DNA from: Chromera velia
Taxonomy: Eukaryota; Sar; Chromeraceae
DNA: 64,000 bases
Direction of reading: 5' to 3'
Assembly: GCA_018398765.1 (NCBI GenBank)
Contig: JAHBMJ010001106.1
Coordinates: 69,969-133,968, forward strand
Every line of letters begins with the position of its first letter. Position 1 is the stretch's first letter. Shown piece after piece: positions 37,122-48,619 of this stretch. The notes beneath the pieces were generated by a model. It saw nothing but the letters and a program-made list of their open reading frames with translations, did not search any database and had not been told where the DNA came from. Made by a program: the position numbers and the translations under genes.

Positions 37122-38382
37122 CAGTCAATGCTGCCCAAGTGCCCCCCCCTCCCGCTCCGGGCCCCCCGCCCCCACAAGCGTCTGCCCTTCATTTTTCCCC
37201 CCCTCACCGTCAAGCTCCTCCACCTGCCCCACAAGTCCCTGCACTCCCTCTCCCTGTCCGTCTGCCGCGTCCACATGCCCCCCAAGGTCTTGCCCACCCC
37301 TGCACCCCGGTCCACCAGCAGGCTCCTCCCCCCCCCTAAGTACTTGCAGGCCTGCACCCGCCTCCTCCTCCGCAGGGGAACATAAAATCGCCCCCCAACA
37401 GGCCCCGGGCCCCCCCCCGTACAGCATTAGCAGCAACAGGGACAGTCGAAACAGAGACAGGACAGAAGAGGACCTCGGGCGCCCCGTCGTGGTGGAAGGG
37501 CCTAAAAAAATACTAAATAGAGAATTTTGTGGATTACCACAACTTGAAAGTGTTTTTCGTTTGAATTGAAAATCTAAATTTGGTAACAAAGCCAATTAAA
37601 AGGAAAAGATTTGAAAATCTCTTCTCTTTCTTTTGTTTTCATTTCAGTGTGTGTGTTGGATATGCAGCCACAAAGGAGCACATGCCAAGATACTCAAAAG
37701 AAGCTACTAATAATAGAGATAGAGACAGAAACAGAGAGAAGACAAAGACTTAGAGAAGAAAATCTGGAAAAAAAATGTCCAACTAAGTTTTTGAATGTCC
37801 TTTAAGTGTCTAACTATCATTTTATATATGAAGACAACCTTTAATTAATATAAGGCTTCTTAAACTTCTGTATGAAAGAAGTTTTAGGCTAGGTTTTAGG
37901 AACGTACGACAAATATTTCAATCATATGTTGGGGGGGNGGGGGGGGGGGAGGGGTTGGGCCAAAAATTCAGAAATTAAATAAAATTATAAAAAACGGAGG
38001 GGGGCGCTGGCTAACTCTAGTAAACAAATTTTGTAATAAAGGTTTAAAAACTCTTCGGAAAACTCTTTAGAACCATAATAGTACGCAACCCCCAAGCTAA
38101 TAATAATATGTACATAGAAAGTTCTGAAGACAATCTGTCATCCATGAAATTGCATGACATAAATTCTAGGTCACCCATAAAAAAAAAAATAAAAAAGTAA
38201 TTGCCTAAAATCGATTTTTAATTTTCTTTTTTTTTTTGATTGATTTTCAATGTGAAAAATCTGGGCCCAGTTCAGATCTCCCACTTAGGAAGGGCTCTAG
38301 CTCATAGTTTAGCTTAGGGTCTAGCTCCTATTTAACGCCAACTAGTTTGAGGATCTGAAAGTTACTCTTGATTTGAGGAAGT
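37122..38382. other. Intergenic, C-rich then AT-rich
   Basis: 37122-37430 is C-rich and gives proline-rich frames on the plus strand that I cannot support. 37500-38330 is AT-rich with a G run and one N at 37938. No gene is seen. Confidence 0.5.
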
Positions 38383-38937
38383 CTAGGAGAAAGTTTGCAC
38401 CTGCCTGGTATGGTTCTGTTTCCGCTTTTCAATAACTGTGGCATGCCCGTTTTTTTTACTTGCTTCCTTCCACAACTTCCAAAAAAAGGAAACCATATCC
38501 TGTTCAGCCCCATCGGGAACATCAAGTCTCACTTGCAGCCGACCTTTCGTTTTCTCTGAGAGAAAGGGATGATTTATTATAATTTGTTGATATCCCTTTC
38601 CCTTTCTTCTCTTTCCCCTTTGTTCTTTTATATCTGTTATATGTCTATCATCTGTCTTTAATATGCAGGTGGGAGGTGGTCTCGGTCTCGGTCTCGGTCT
38701 TGGTAGACTTTCGTCCACTACGGGGCTGTGGCTATCCACTGGGATACACTCCTCCGGAGTCAGTCCCATACTCCATATGCATATCTGCTCCCCCTTCCAC
38801 TGGGGCAGTCTAGAAAAACTTTGGTTATGCAGGATGTCAAATCTACTTCCTTGACTACACCTCTTCCCCTCACCCCTGCCTCTTCCACATGACAGTTCCA
38901 TCTGACTATCACTGCCTTGAAGCCCACCCTGCTTCAT
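38383..38937 (-). mobile_element. Transposon-like ORF remnant A
   Basis: A 184-codon frame whose C-terminal third (KGRLQVRLDV, then DMVSFFWKLWKEASKKNG) is clearly related to the protein encoded inside the inverted-repeat element at 42781-43547 (GRMQVNVNGK, then DMVSFFNRHSKEKRKKSG). A (CGGTCT)n patch encodes PRPRPRPR in the middle. The frame has no recognised domain. I treat it as part of the same repeat family. Confidence 0.4.
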
Positions 38938-39822
38938 GACCTGAGAGCCTGAGACGGTGCTGTCATGTTCGAGGTCTCTCCCGCCTCTCCCCTCTCAGCC
39001 GTCTGTTGTGGACCATGTTCAGCGCTGGACCAACCATTCGACTGAGTCTGGTGTTCCACCAGTCGCCGCGGCACTGTAGAGCACCCCCACCCCCCCATCC
39101 ATCACCATCTTTTCCTTTTCTCTTATATCTCTCTCTTCCCCCATCTCTTCTTTTCTCTTTCTCTCTTTTCTTTCTCTTCATCCTGCCCAAAGAAAACCAG
39201 ACCTGCTGCTTGGTACCTTTAATTACAATCCTAAGCCCGCCAGTGGTTCCTCCTTTCCGAACCCCCTCAGCATGTCAGCGGTTCCCTCCTTACATCTCAT
39301 TCCCTCCCCCCTCACCCATACCCTAACCATACCACTGACATGCTATGCAGACCACCGCTTTGTCAATCACAGCGGTCTGCAGCCAGGAAAAAACTTCTTC
39401 TTTCGAGCAGTGAGGGAGAAAACCTAGCTTTTCCTTCCCCTTTTTAGCTTTTCCCACTTCCTATTTCCGTTTGGTCAGTTTCCTCCCTTCCTTCCCTTTC
39501 CTACCCTTTCTGACCAGAACAAGAGCCAGGGAAGGTTTGACAGTCATTTCTAGCCCGGTCTTATGACATACCAGCCTGCTTAACTGTCACAGCCGACCAA
39601 AAACTTCCGATTTGGTACTCAAAAGAAACAATCGCCGAATTCTTGGCGCTACGCGGTGACTTGATGCCCCTCCGTTTCCTTATCTCTCTGCATTTCTTCT
39701 TTCTCTTTCCCCTCGCAGCGCCTCAGGGGAAAACCTCCAGGGACACGGAGAGAAAAACCCCTGATTGAAGAGAGAGAGAAAGAAAGAAAGAAAGAAAGAA
39801 AGAAAGGAAGGAAGGAAGGAAG

Positions 39823-39859
<37 letters not shown>

Positions 39860-39871
39860 AAGAAAGAGAGG

Positions 39872-39923
<52 letters not shown>

Positions 39924-40259
39924 AAAAAAGAAAAAAGGGAGAAAAAGAAAGAAAGAAAAAAGGAAGGAAGAAAGAAAGAAAAAAAGAAAAAAGGGGGGAA
40001 AGGAGGGAAGAAAGAAAGATATAAAGACAGAAAATGAAGGAAGAATAGAGAAAATCAACACAGAGAAACAGAAAAGGAAAAAGATAGTTATAAACGTCCC
40101 GATACAACTCGATCTTGGTTCAATTTCTCTCTTAATCGCTCTTCATGCACCTCTCTACCCTAACCTTGACCTCAAATGTGACAGTCTTGAGAGAACTGTA
40201 AGGGGAACCCAGGGAAATGGAAGAGGATAAAGCGGAAGAGAGAGAGAGAGAGAGAAAGC

Positions 40260-40317
<58 letters not shown>

Positions 40318-40331
40318 GAGAGAGAGAAAGC

Positions 40332-40383
<52 letters not shown>

Positions 40384-40409
40384 GAGAAAGGGAGAGAGAG
40401 AGGGAGAGC

Positions 40410-40462
<53 letters not shown>

Positions 40463-40673
40463 CAGGAGAGAAAAAATAAACGTGTGGCAGCCATAAGCAT
40501 CCCTTTACGGGGTCTTACTTTCCCCCCCCCTTTTTTTTTGCACTCTCCCACCCAGGCCACCCTGAGCTCATCTCCCAACGGAAAGAAAGTAAGAACGAAG
40601 GACGGAAGAAAAGAGAGAAAACAAGAAGGAACGAAAGAAATAAAAAAAATAGGAAGAAAAGAAAGTAAACCAG
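38938..40673. other. Intergenic with long purine tracts
   Basis: 39768-40020 is (GAAA)n, (GA)n and (GGAA)n; 40226-40470 is (GA)n with GCGA interruptions. The rest shows no supported exon. Confidence 0.6.
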
Positions 40674-40723
40674 AAAAATTGGTATACTTCTCGATTTGTG
40701 CGTATCATCTTTGCGCAGGGGCC

Positions 40724-40755
<32 letters not shown>

Positions 40756-40780
40756 ACAGATGGTACCGCCGAAGCGGACC
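40674..40780 (-). ncRNA. U6: U6 spliceosomal snRNA
   Basis: On the minus strand the sequence carries the 5' stem-loop (CCGCTTCGGCGG), the ACAGAGA box (in GATACAGAGAAG), the AGC triad (GATTAGCATGG), the internal stem-loop region CCCCTGCGCAAAGATGA and a terminal T5 run at 40674-40678. The core is almost identical to human U6 and the length (about 107 nt) is the usual one. U6 pairs with the 5' splice site and with U2 in the active spliceosome. The copy looks intact and is probably transcribed by RNA polymerase III, given the T-run terminator. It stands alone in repeat-rich DNA. Confidence 0.95.
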
Positions 40781-40799
40781 GTGGTGGGGGGATCGAGGC

Positions 40800-40818
40800 C
40801 GTCGAAAAGAAAAAAATA
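40800..40818 (-). promoter_or_regulatory. Possible TATA-like element for U6
   Basis: On the minus strand TTTTATTTTTTTC lies roughly 25-40 nt upstream of the U6 5' end, where a pol III TATA box would be expected. The motif is T-rich and weak. Confidence 0.3.
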
Positions 40819-40967
40819 AAAGAAAACTGTCTGCTGCTGCTGAAATCTGCTGAGCGTTTCCACCTCTAGCTACTCCTCCCCGCCTATCTTCTGTACTGTC
40901 CCCCTCTGGCCTCTGCCTCTGCTGACCTCCCTGAACCTAATGTCTACTTGAAAAAAAAATATCAAGA

Positions 40968-42355
40968 TCGTCCGCGCCTGCGGCGCAGCCAATCAAGTCT
41001 ATCCAAATTTGCGGCCTAGCAAATCTCATTCAAAGAATATAAAAAAAAATTAAAAAATAATAACGTATAAATTAGTATAAATAAATCGATACATTGCCTT
41101 TAAAATACTATTCATGCCTAGGTTTTGTACATATCATCATATATAATCATACAATATCAATATTACATCCTAGATTACATCATACATAGCTTGGTGCCAG
41201 TATATGGTCATATATAACATCTCTATTCATTCATCTTCTGAATCAAAATTAGCAAGATTGCTCAACCTGCAGATTTTACGGGCTTGCACCTGCGTTTGGT
41301 GAGCTCGCACTCTGAGACCACGCGCTTGATAAAGAGCAAGCCTCTTTTGTTGCTCTTATCTCTCTGCCTCTCTCTGCTGGGCCTCACTCTCTCTGCCTCT
41401 CAGCTGTCAATGAGGGGGCATTCTTTCAAAAAACAAAGGGTCCGGGAGAACTGACTTTCTGTTTTTTCATTGGAGGGCCGTCGCCTTCCTCCTGCTCTTT
41501 TCCGACGGTTCTGTCTCCACTCTTCAAGTTGTTTTCATCTGGAGAATTCTCGTCGTTGTTATCACCCTCAGGACCCTCAACATCGATCAGACGCACCTGC
41601 AAGCAGGATATAAAAAGGAGAGAGAGGAAACGAATGAAAAAAGCGTGTTTGAAAATCTGTTAGTCTTGGTGTGGTGCTGAAAATTTGCTGACCTGAATAG
41701 CATCTATGCAGAAGCACTGGGAGACCGCGAGCTTCCCACAGTCAATCAACCATCCCCTTAGGGACAAAGGACTGTAGACAGCGTGCGACTGCCCTCGCTT
41801 GACTTCTGTCTGAAAGGCCGACGAGGGATCTATTGTCGGGATTCTCAGGATCGAACTTCCTCACCGACTCAGCATTCTTCATGCCGACTGCTTCTCTGAG
41901 CTTGGTGTACACCTCTTACCGCTTGTCGGCCTTTCCGAGGGGCTTTTCTAGATCCTTGAACATGCTCTGCAAGAAGGCAGGGTCTTCCTTCGACATGTTG
42001 AAGGAGTAACCCCGAGGGTGGAGTTGGGGGTCCGGGTGTCGCATGAGGAGTTTCCTGCAAGATCAACTACCAACACTTTGTAGGCAATATTTCTGATGCT
42101 GTGAATCCTTCTTCTGTTGGGTCACGTTGGGTACTCTGAGAGGTAAGGTAATTGAACGAAAAGTCTGAAAGTCCGTCAATCTCGTCAATCTTTTTTTCTT
42201 CAGGGTTGTTTAGATACATTTGCACTTATGGACACGTATGCAGCTGCGATTCTTTAGCATACAGCTGCATGCTGCCTTTCAAGACACCGCCCGCGCCTGC
42301 GGTGTGGGCGTTCAAGCCTATCTAAAAATGCGGCCCCACCATTCAAGTGGACATT
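40968..42355 (-). mobile_element. About 1.4-kb element bounded by imperfect direct repeats
   Basis: Segments of about 65 bp at 40968-41032 and 42277-42340 share TCAAGA, CGCGCCTGCGG, TCAAG(T/C)CTATC and ATGCGGCC or TTGCGGCC in the same order and orientation. They flank the decayed gene at 41227-42066. This could be a small retroelement with short terminal repeats, or a gene copy trapped between two copies of a shorter repeat. Confidence 0.4.
41227..42066 (-). pseudogene. Decayed spliced gene in the repeat region
   Basis: Minus-strand coding blocks: FNMSKEDPAFLQSMFKDLEK, then, after an in-frame TAA, EVYTKLREAVGMKNAESV and SDRSQARAVARCLQSFVPKG; a frameshift in a GGGGA run; WLIDCGKLAVSQCFCIDAIQ with donor GTCAGC; then an acceptor and VRLIDVEGPEGDNNDENS with donor GTCAGT; finally a Glu/Arg/Gln-rich helix with another in-frame TAA before EQQKRLALYQARGLRV, ending SEDE at 41227. 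Real-looking splice sites together with two stops and one shift argue for a dead copy of an intron-containing gene. The family is unknown. Confidence 0.5.
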
Positions 42356-42780
42356 AGGTTCAGGGAGGTACCTCTGCTCACGGCAAGCGAATGAACAGAT
42401 AGTATGAGCATGAGCGTCCCCTCTCCGGGCCCTTGTTGGGTGAATCGAACTGACGGGACTGGGTGGGGGCATTTGATATTGAGCCCTGTCTTCCTCTCTT
42501 TCTTCTGCTTCCTGTTGTCTTTGGGGAGAAGTGGGGGCCTCGTCTAGGGCCTCCTGCTACTTGTGTTGCTGAGGGGATAGCGGTTCCGTCTCTGAAGGGC
42601 GTATGCACTTCACGGGAGACCTGGAGAGCTGTGGGAGACTTGCCCTGACTCTCTGTTAGGCTAGGCACTAGGCCTAGCACTAGGCTGACTTTGAGGACCG
42701 AGATGTGAATTCGAACGTCGAAAATCAAAAAAAAAAAAAAACTAGTTAGATTAGGTCAATTTTTTTTTTTTTGTGGGTAG

Positions 42781-43547
42781 CCTAGGCTAGGCGACGCACA
42801 GTGGTAAAAAAAAAAAAAAATAGACCTTTCCAGATTTTTTTTTTTTCTTTTTTTCTACGAAGGATTTCCTAGAGCACCTCTAGGAGCACCTAGAGGAGCA
42901 CCTTTTAGAAGTACTTTTAAACTAACTTCCTTGTGAACTTATTACTCAACTCAAAGTTTTAAACATCTTTCAACCCTAGTTTCAACCCTAGTTCAAGTTC
43001 TAGTCCTAGTTGTTATTGTATGTTTGTCTCTACTAGTGTCTCCACTAATGTCTTCACCATTCCATCATCGACTTTGTTGAACACGGACCAACCAATCTTT
43101 TTTCCCTTGTTCAACTGCACTGTCACCAGACTTTTTTCTCTTCTCTTTGCTGTGCCTGTTAAAAAAACTAACCATGTCTTCTTGTTTTCCATTCACATTG
43201 ACTTGCATCCGCCCTTTCTTTCTTATAAATTCTGCAGCCACTTCAGTATTATCCCCACGCGGTATCGACTCGTGCTCTTGGTTGAACATATTTTCACGGC
43301 TGGCCGCTGCATCTGTATCATCACCTTGTTCATCCTCCTTCTCCCCCTCGTCTTTAGCATCTTTATACAGTTCTTCAGATGCAAAGCTGTCGACCTGTAT
43401 GATTCAAACTCTAGTTGAAGCTAGTCATTTAACCTTTGAATTATTTTTTTTTACATATACAATAAAATTTTAAATAAAAAAAAAAAAAAGAATAGACGTT
43501 TTCAGATTTTTTTTTTTTTAACCACTGTGCGTCGCCTAGAGCCTAGG
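42781..43547. mobile_element. 767-bp element with terminal inverted repeats
   Basis: Left end CCTAGGCTAGGCGACGCACA (then GTGGT) at 42781-42805; the right end at 43521-43547 is its reverse complement with a 2-nt insertion. Poly(A)/poly(T) runs lie just inside both ends, next to a second shared phrase (TAGAC, TTT and CAGA before a T run). The minus-strand frame 43289-43065 encodes FIRKKGRMQVNVNGK, then DMVSFFNRHSKEKRKK, related to remnant A. It is probably a non-autonomous DNA transposon. No target-site duplication is evident. Confidence 0.6.
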
Positions 43548-43858
43548 CATGAATTATCAAATTACATCATTCAATCAATCAAATCAATGATCAATCAATC
43601 TGAATAAATTATATAAAGATCAATCCTAGCATCAATCATCCTACCATACATGGTCGAGCGCAAACTAAAACATAAGCATCTATAAAAGCCATCTATGAAG
43701 AGGTCCATGAAGGTTTCCGCTTCCTTCTAGTAGGCTTCTACGTGGTGATCAATTCGATTTTGTCCTAGTAGCCTTGATGTTGCACAATTTAAAGCTACCG
43801 GGGTGCGTGTGATCACTGATTCAAAGCTGCAGCCTCGAAGTGGACGTTTGTCTACACA
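43548..43858. other. Short intergenic stretch
   Basis: AT-rich with ATCAATCA-type repeats. No gene or RNA is seen. Confidence 0.5.
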
Positions 43859-44029
43859 TCACCACCGAAAGCGCAGGTTCTCCTGTTTTGGCGGTGGAGG
43901 CAACCAGGCGTCCCCGAAGATGACCCCCAGGGTGTTCTTCAGGATAATGTTCCGGTAGTGTTTCCAACTGTGCCTCTGAATGACCTCCCCGCAAACCATC
44001 TTGGTCCTCTGGCATGCCTGCCAACAAAG

Positions 44030-44102
<73 letters not shown>

Positions 44103-44668
44103 AAGAGAAAGAAAGGAAGAAAGAAAGAAAAGGCACAGAAGAAAACAAAGCAGACGTAAACTGATTCTCTCGATATAGTTCAGCCAGTACAGATGCAAAC
44201 ATCTTGAGCAGACTGCCGAGGAGGCGTTTGGCATGTGCGCATCTGCGTGCGTGCAACGTGATCACACGCGCGTCTTGCTTCCTTCTTTTCTTTGCTCCTT
44301 CCCGCCATCGCTCCTCCTCTGTGCAAGCGTGCGTGCGTGTTCGTGCGCTTGTGCCTGTGCGTACGTGTGTGTGTCTGTTTGCACGGTGCGTGAGTGCGTG
44401 CGTGCCCACGTGCATGTGAGTAATCATGGTGGCATGTGCACTTCTAGTACTGAACCCTTTCATGTCCCCCCCCCTTCTTCCTCCCGAAAAAAACAATAAT
44501 AAATAAATAATGAAAGAGAGAGAGAAAGAAAGAAAGAAAAGAAAGAAAAGAAAGAAAGAAAGAAAGAAAGAAAGGACGAAAGAAAGAAAGAAAGAAAGAA
44601 AGGACAGGAAAAAAAAAAACAACAACAGCAACACCAACAAAAAGACAGGCAGGCAGACAGACAGACAG

Positions 44669-44700
<32 letters not shown>

Positions 44701-44723
44701 GAAGGCTTGGAAGGACGAAAGTA

Positions 44724-44754
<31 letters not shown>

Positions 44755-45455
44755 CAAAAATGACAGACAGAGAGAAAGGTAGACAGGCAGACAAAGAGGC
44801 AGACAGACAGACAGACAGACAGACGAGGTCGTCTTTTCTTCACAGACGGACAGACAGACAGGCAGACAGAAAGCAAGAAAGGGGAGAAGTAAAAAAATAA
44901 AACGAATGACAGTAAGGAATGCAGGAAGGAAGAGAAGAAGGAAAAGAGAAAAATGAAAAGCCGTAGAGAAAACAGACATGCACGTACAGAGAGAGAGGCG
45001 ATCCTGAGTTCTTATAAACTTTTCGCAAACAAACGTCCGCGTCTTTCTCTGTCTGCCTGCTTCTCTCATTCTCAAAATGTCTCCCTGAAGAGACAAGCAA
45101 GGCACAGGGAGACTAGAGAAGCGAAGAGGGCTGCACAACCGCAAGTGACAAGACCGTAGCGGCAAGCATCATTTGGCCAACCAGTCTGCCTGCCTGAGAA
45201 GAAACGGGCGGATTATGCGTTTTTCTTTCCTTTTTTGGGTTTGAGTGAGTAAGTGAGTGACTTACTGACAGGCAAGACGTCCTCCCTGAGTTCCATTAGC
45301 CGGCTGCAGCGCCCCACAGTGTCCCATTCTGCACTTAAAAGCATGGGGGGACGGAAGAAGAATAAGTGCACACTTACATGATACTCGGACTGATTCATCC
45401 CTCTCTATAGATACAACATGAATCGAAGAAGGGCAAGAACGCATGTCCATTATGA

Positions 45456-45486
<31 letters not shown>

Positions 45487-46647
45487 GGATGACCTCAAAA
45501 GCATGGGATTCTCATTCCACGTGTGAAAAGATACTTTACTCTTTGTTCAGGGACATAAGAAGTCATTCGAGAAAACTGTTTCCTCTCTGTTGGGTCGAAA
45601 GGGCAAACCAATCTGAGAGGGAGCAAAGCACAAAGGCGATTCGATTCCTGTCCGTGGCAGGGTAGACTTGGGGGTTTGGTTGCTAATGAGAAGATTCTTT
45701 TCCTACGCATGGGAGGAGAAAAGGAAGCAGACAAGAAAGTGTGCAATTTTATAGATGTTGTAAGCAGGTGAGTACCGATGTGCTTTCGTGCGACTGACAG
45801 TGCCCGCCATACCAAGGGTCAAGACTGTCAGCGGCTATCCGCGTAAAGATTCAAAGAAGCAGAGAGGAGCAAACAGAGGGAAGGCGGACCTTGGCAGTGA
45901 TCTCCTATTGCCTGGACTGTCTGTCTGCACAAATCGTTGCACTCCCCCACAATCCTCACACACTGCTGCCCCAGCGCCAGGCGAATCTGTTCATCACTCA
46001 AAGAGGCTCCTCCTTGAGTGCTCTCATCGGCTTCGAAACTCTGCATATGTCGATGTATACACACGTGCACAGATGGGTGAACATTGTTGGGCTGTCCCAC
46101 GAACACTCTGATCGACCTTTTCTGCTCCACTCTTTCTCAACAAAGAGGTGTGATTGATATGCCGTCATTCTCCCTCTTTGTGTGTTCGATCTGGTGATCT
46201 GGGGGGTTAGCGTGTTTGCTTGCGCAGTGGGTACAGATGTCTTGAGTGCATACTGAGAGTCTGGAGCTCTGTTTTTGTGTGCAGGAAATTCCGGAGCTGG
46301 TCACAACTACCCCCACGCTTCTCAGTCTCCCCACGTACACGGGAGCGTTGCCTATAGAGGTGTCAGTTTCGGTTGAGAGATGCTCGATGTAGTTGATATG
46401 CTGGCAAGTGCATTTGCTGACGCAAAAGGTGTGGACGGGCGTGTTTGGTTTTGCATCGCTGAAGACCTCGAGCAGGAAGAGAGGAACAATTAACCGACGG
46501 ACGGACTTTTCTGAGCTCCTCTGTCGTTCCGTTCTTGTAGTGCTCTGCCACAACCTGCGTCTCCTTCAGATCTCTCAGCAGAGAGCCCGACCTGTCAATG
46601 AGGGAGGTCAGCAGCTGGGAGGCAGCTTCGAAAGCCCCAGCAGTCAT
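43859..46647 (-). CDS. Hypothetical protein, modelled with 8 exons (284 aa)
   Basis: Modelled exons: 46647-46507, 46466-46254, 46040-45890, 45793-45776, 45328-45270, 45193-45150, 44242-44162, 44006-43859. The joins keep frame. Peptides in order: MTAGAFEAASQLLTSLIDR, VFSDAKPNTPVHTF, YVGRLRSVGVVVTSSG, SFEADESTQGGASLSDEQ, ARKHIEWDTVGRCSRL, GQMMLAATVLCAHAKRLLG, LLKMFASVLAELYREN, and NIILKNTLGVIFGDAW near the end. The first half is partly helical and the second half strongly helical. I recognise no family. The first two exons are convincing; the last join uses a weak acceptor (CCAGAG) and could be wrong. Introns contain long (GAAA)n tracts. It is divergently arranged with the methyltransferase gene. 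Confidence 0.5.
44023..44135. repeat. (GAAA)n(GA)n tract
   Basis: Lies in the last intron of the hypothetical gene and reads as a pyrimidine tract on the transcript strand. Confidence 0.9.
44516..44870. repeat. (GAAA)n and (CAGA)n/(CGGA)n tracts
   Basis: Alternating GAAA blocks (44516-44612, 44710-44757) and CAGA/CGGA blocks (44643-44702, 44760-44870) within an intron of the hypothetical gene. Confidence 0.9.
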
Positions 46648-47324
46648 CGCGGACAGGCAGAGAGACTGGTTTTCCTCTTCTCGCTTCTTTCCTTCTCAAG
46701 ACTCGATCAAGTATAAGCTCAGACAATCGAGACGCTTGCACACTTACAGACTTGCATCTGTACAGCACCGGCATTACGAAAGTGACTCTGACTGACAAAG
46801 TCAAGAACGCCGGCTCAGTACTAACAACAGGTACACTGCACTTTTGGGATGCTTACAATGGGTGCCGTCTCCGTGCACGCATGCATGCCGTCTCCGTCTA
46901 CATGACCCGTTCCGTCTCCAAGGACCCTCCACATCTCTCCACCATTCCAGATCTCCACCCGTGTCTGCTGGGACTCAGATCGACGTCTCTTCGATCTGTA
47001 GCATCTGGATCATTGTCGCTGACTCTAGGTCGCTCTTTGCATGCCTTGAGAGAGTTTTGTGTGAGACTGCATGTTCACACGGCAGCGTCTCCACGAACTG
47101 GACTTGCCATCCGTATACACTTAAGGCCCCCCTCTCCGCACGAGTGGGATCGAGTGGGAGAACTTCAGTAAGTGGGTGCCTCCTGTAGGCTTCTCGACTA
47201 GATCGCGATCTTCATGCTCAAATCTTTCCAAACAGGTTCCTTCGAAAAGCGAAGTCTCGCTTCTCAGTCTGTCAACCACTCATTTGTCTTTTTTGCACTC
47301 TTACTCCATTTACACTTCTGCACC
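46648..47324. promoter_or_regulatory. Divergent promoter region with repeated CGTCTCC motif
   Basis: 677 bp separate two outward-facing starts. CGTCTCC occurs at least four times between 46866 and 47092 (for example GCCGTCTCCGTG, GCCGTCTCCGTC, TTCCGTCTCCAAG), always in one orientation. The role is unknown. Confidence 0.4.
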
Positions 47325-48619
47325 ATGGCAGAGGCCACAGACCCACACAGAACATCACCAGGACCAGGGGAAGCTGCAGGGCTTCCGGAGTCGGCAGCGC
47401 CTTTGCTCGCTCTTCCTTGGAGGGCTTTCCCTTTTCAGTTCGAGAAGGGAGAGTTTTCGGTCAACGGAAAGCCTCTGTTTGTCTCAGAGATTCCTGAAGC
47501 AGAAGTTAGGGACGCTTCCTCGCAAGATGACGCAGACACAGGTGGACAGAAAGGGACGCACAGTCGTGAAAAGAGAAGAGAAGAGACAGCAGCTGAAATG
47601 CAATTGATATCCGCCCATTCATGCGTATGCATGTCTTCCAGTGCCCTTCTCCGTCACGTTATAATTCAAGCCCAGGTGTGAAGGACCCAGACTGCTTCCT
47701 TCTTTTCATTTCTTCGGACCCTGTCGGTCTCCGCTTCTCTTCCTCCCTCATTTGCGTGCCTGCTTATTTGTTTGCTTTCACACTTGCCTATACTTGCCTT
47801 CCTAGCCCGCTTATCTGTCATGTGATTTCTCTTTCTTTCTCCGTTCCCCTTCCTGCAGGGCGGACGACCTGGGATGGCTCCGTGGTGCTGGCACTGTTCC
47901 TGGAGGCTCATCAAGAGCTTGTAAGGGGCACGCGCGTGCTGGAACTTGGGGCAGGTACCGGTTTGGTGGGGCTGTCTGCTGCTGCTTTGGGTGCAGAGGA
48001 GGTGGTACTGACTGACTTGGCGTACGCACTTCCGAACATGAGACGGAACGTGGAGAAGACATTGGGTTCATGGAAAGTGAATTTGGAGCGTGGGGACGCG
48101 ACACCCACACCCTCTGATCCTTCTCCGTCTCCTCCTCGGGTCCTTGTGACTGAGTTAGACTGGATGGAACCTGAGAAGAGTGAAGTCTTTGGTTCGCAGG
48201 GTGGGTCCGAGTTCTGTGATGTCATGGAAGGCTCTGAAGCTGTGATTGCGATTGAGTCCTTTGATGAGGCCAAGCCTTCGTGCACGCTGAGTGTGGAGGG
48301 AAAAGGGACTCAGACGCAAACAGCCTCTCCGATTCCTCCTTCCTTTCAGTTTGATTTGGTCTTGGCGTCTGACGTCGTGTGGTTGTCTTCTCTTGTGGAA
48401 CCCTTGACAGGCCTTCTCGGAAAGTTGTTTGGAGGCTCGAACCTGAAGACGACAAGAGGGGCCCATGTGGTGATGTCCCACCAGACTCGGAGTGCACAGA
48501 CAGAGATGCTTTTCTTGAATGCAATGCGGGAGCGAGGGTTTGCAATGAAAGAAATGGAGTTGCCTCCATCCGCCAGCAGGTCCCAAAACATGCATGTGTG
48601 GATGTTTATGAAGAACTGA
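47325..48619 (+). CDS. METTL21/FAM86-type protein methyltransferase (2 exons, 325 aa)
   Basis: A seven-beta-strand SAM-dependent methyltransferase of the Methyltransf_16 family, whose members mostly trimethylate lysines on chaperones, elongation factors or other proteins. Exons 47325-47541 and 47859-48619 join in frame (phase 1, ACAG to GGCGG). Landmarks: TTWDGSVVLALFLEAH (the family W-x-G-A/S signature), VLELGAGTGLVGLSAA (SAM-binding motif I), VVLTDL (acidic residue of motif post-I), VTELDWMEPE (the family LDW motif) and FDLVLASDVVW followed by a long variable loop. The 80 residues before the domain are Pro/Ala-rich and then acidic. The substrate cannot be read from sequence. A spacer of about 70 residues between LDW and FDLVLASD is longer than in most family members. 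The start is the first in-frame ATG after a pyrimidine-rich stretch. Confidence 0.9.

Noticed and set aside
37122-37430. Proline-rich plus-strand frames
   Set aside because: C-rich composition keeps several frames open. No splice evidence links them to the exons upstream.
45395-45425. Possible extra exon (RDESVRVS) in the hypothetical gene
   Set aside because: Including it creates a TAA at the next junction, while skipping it gives a clean GAA join.
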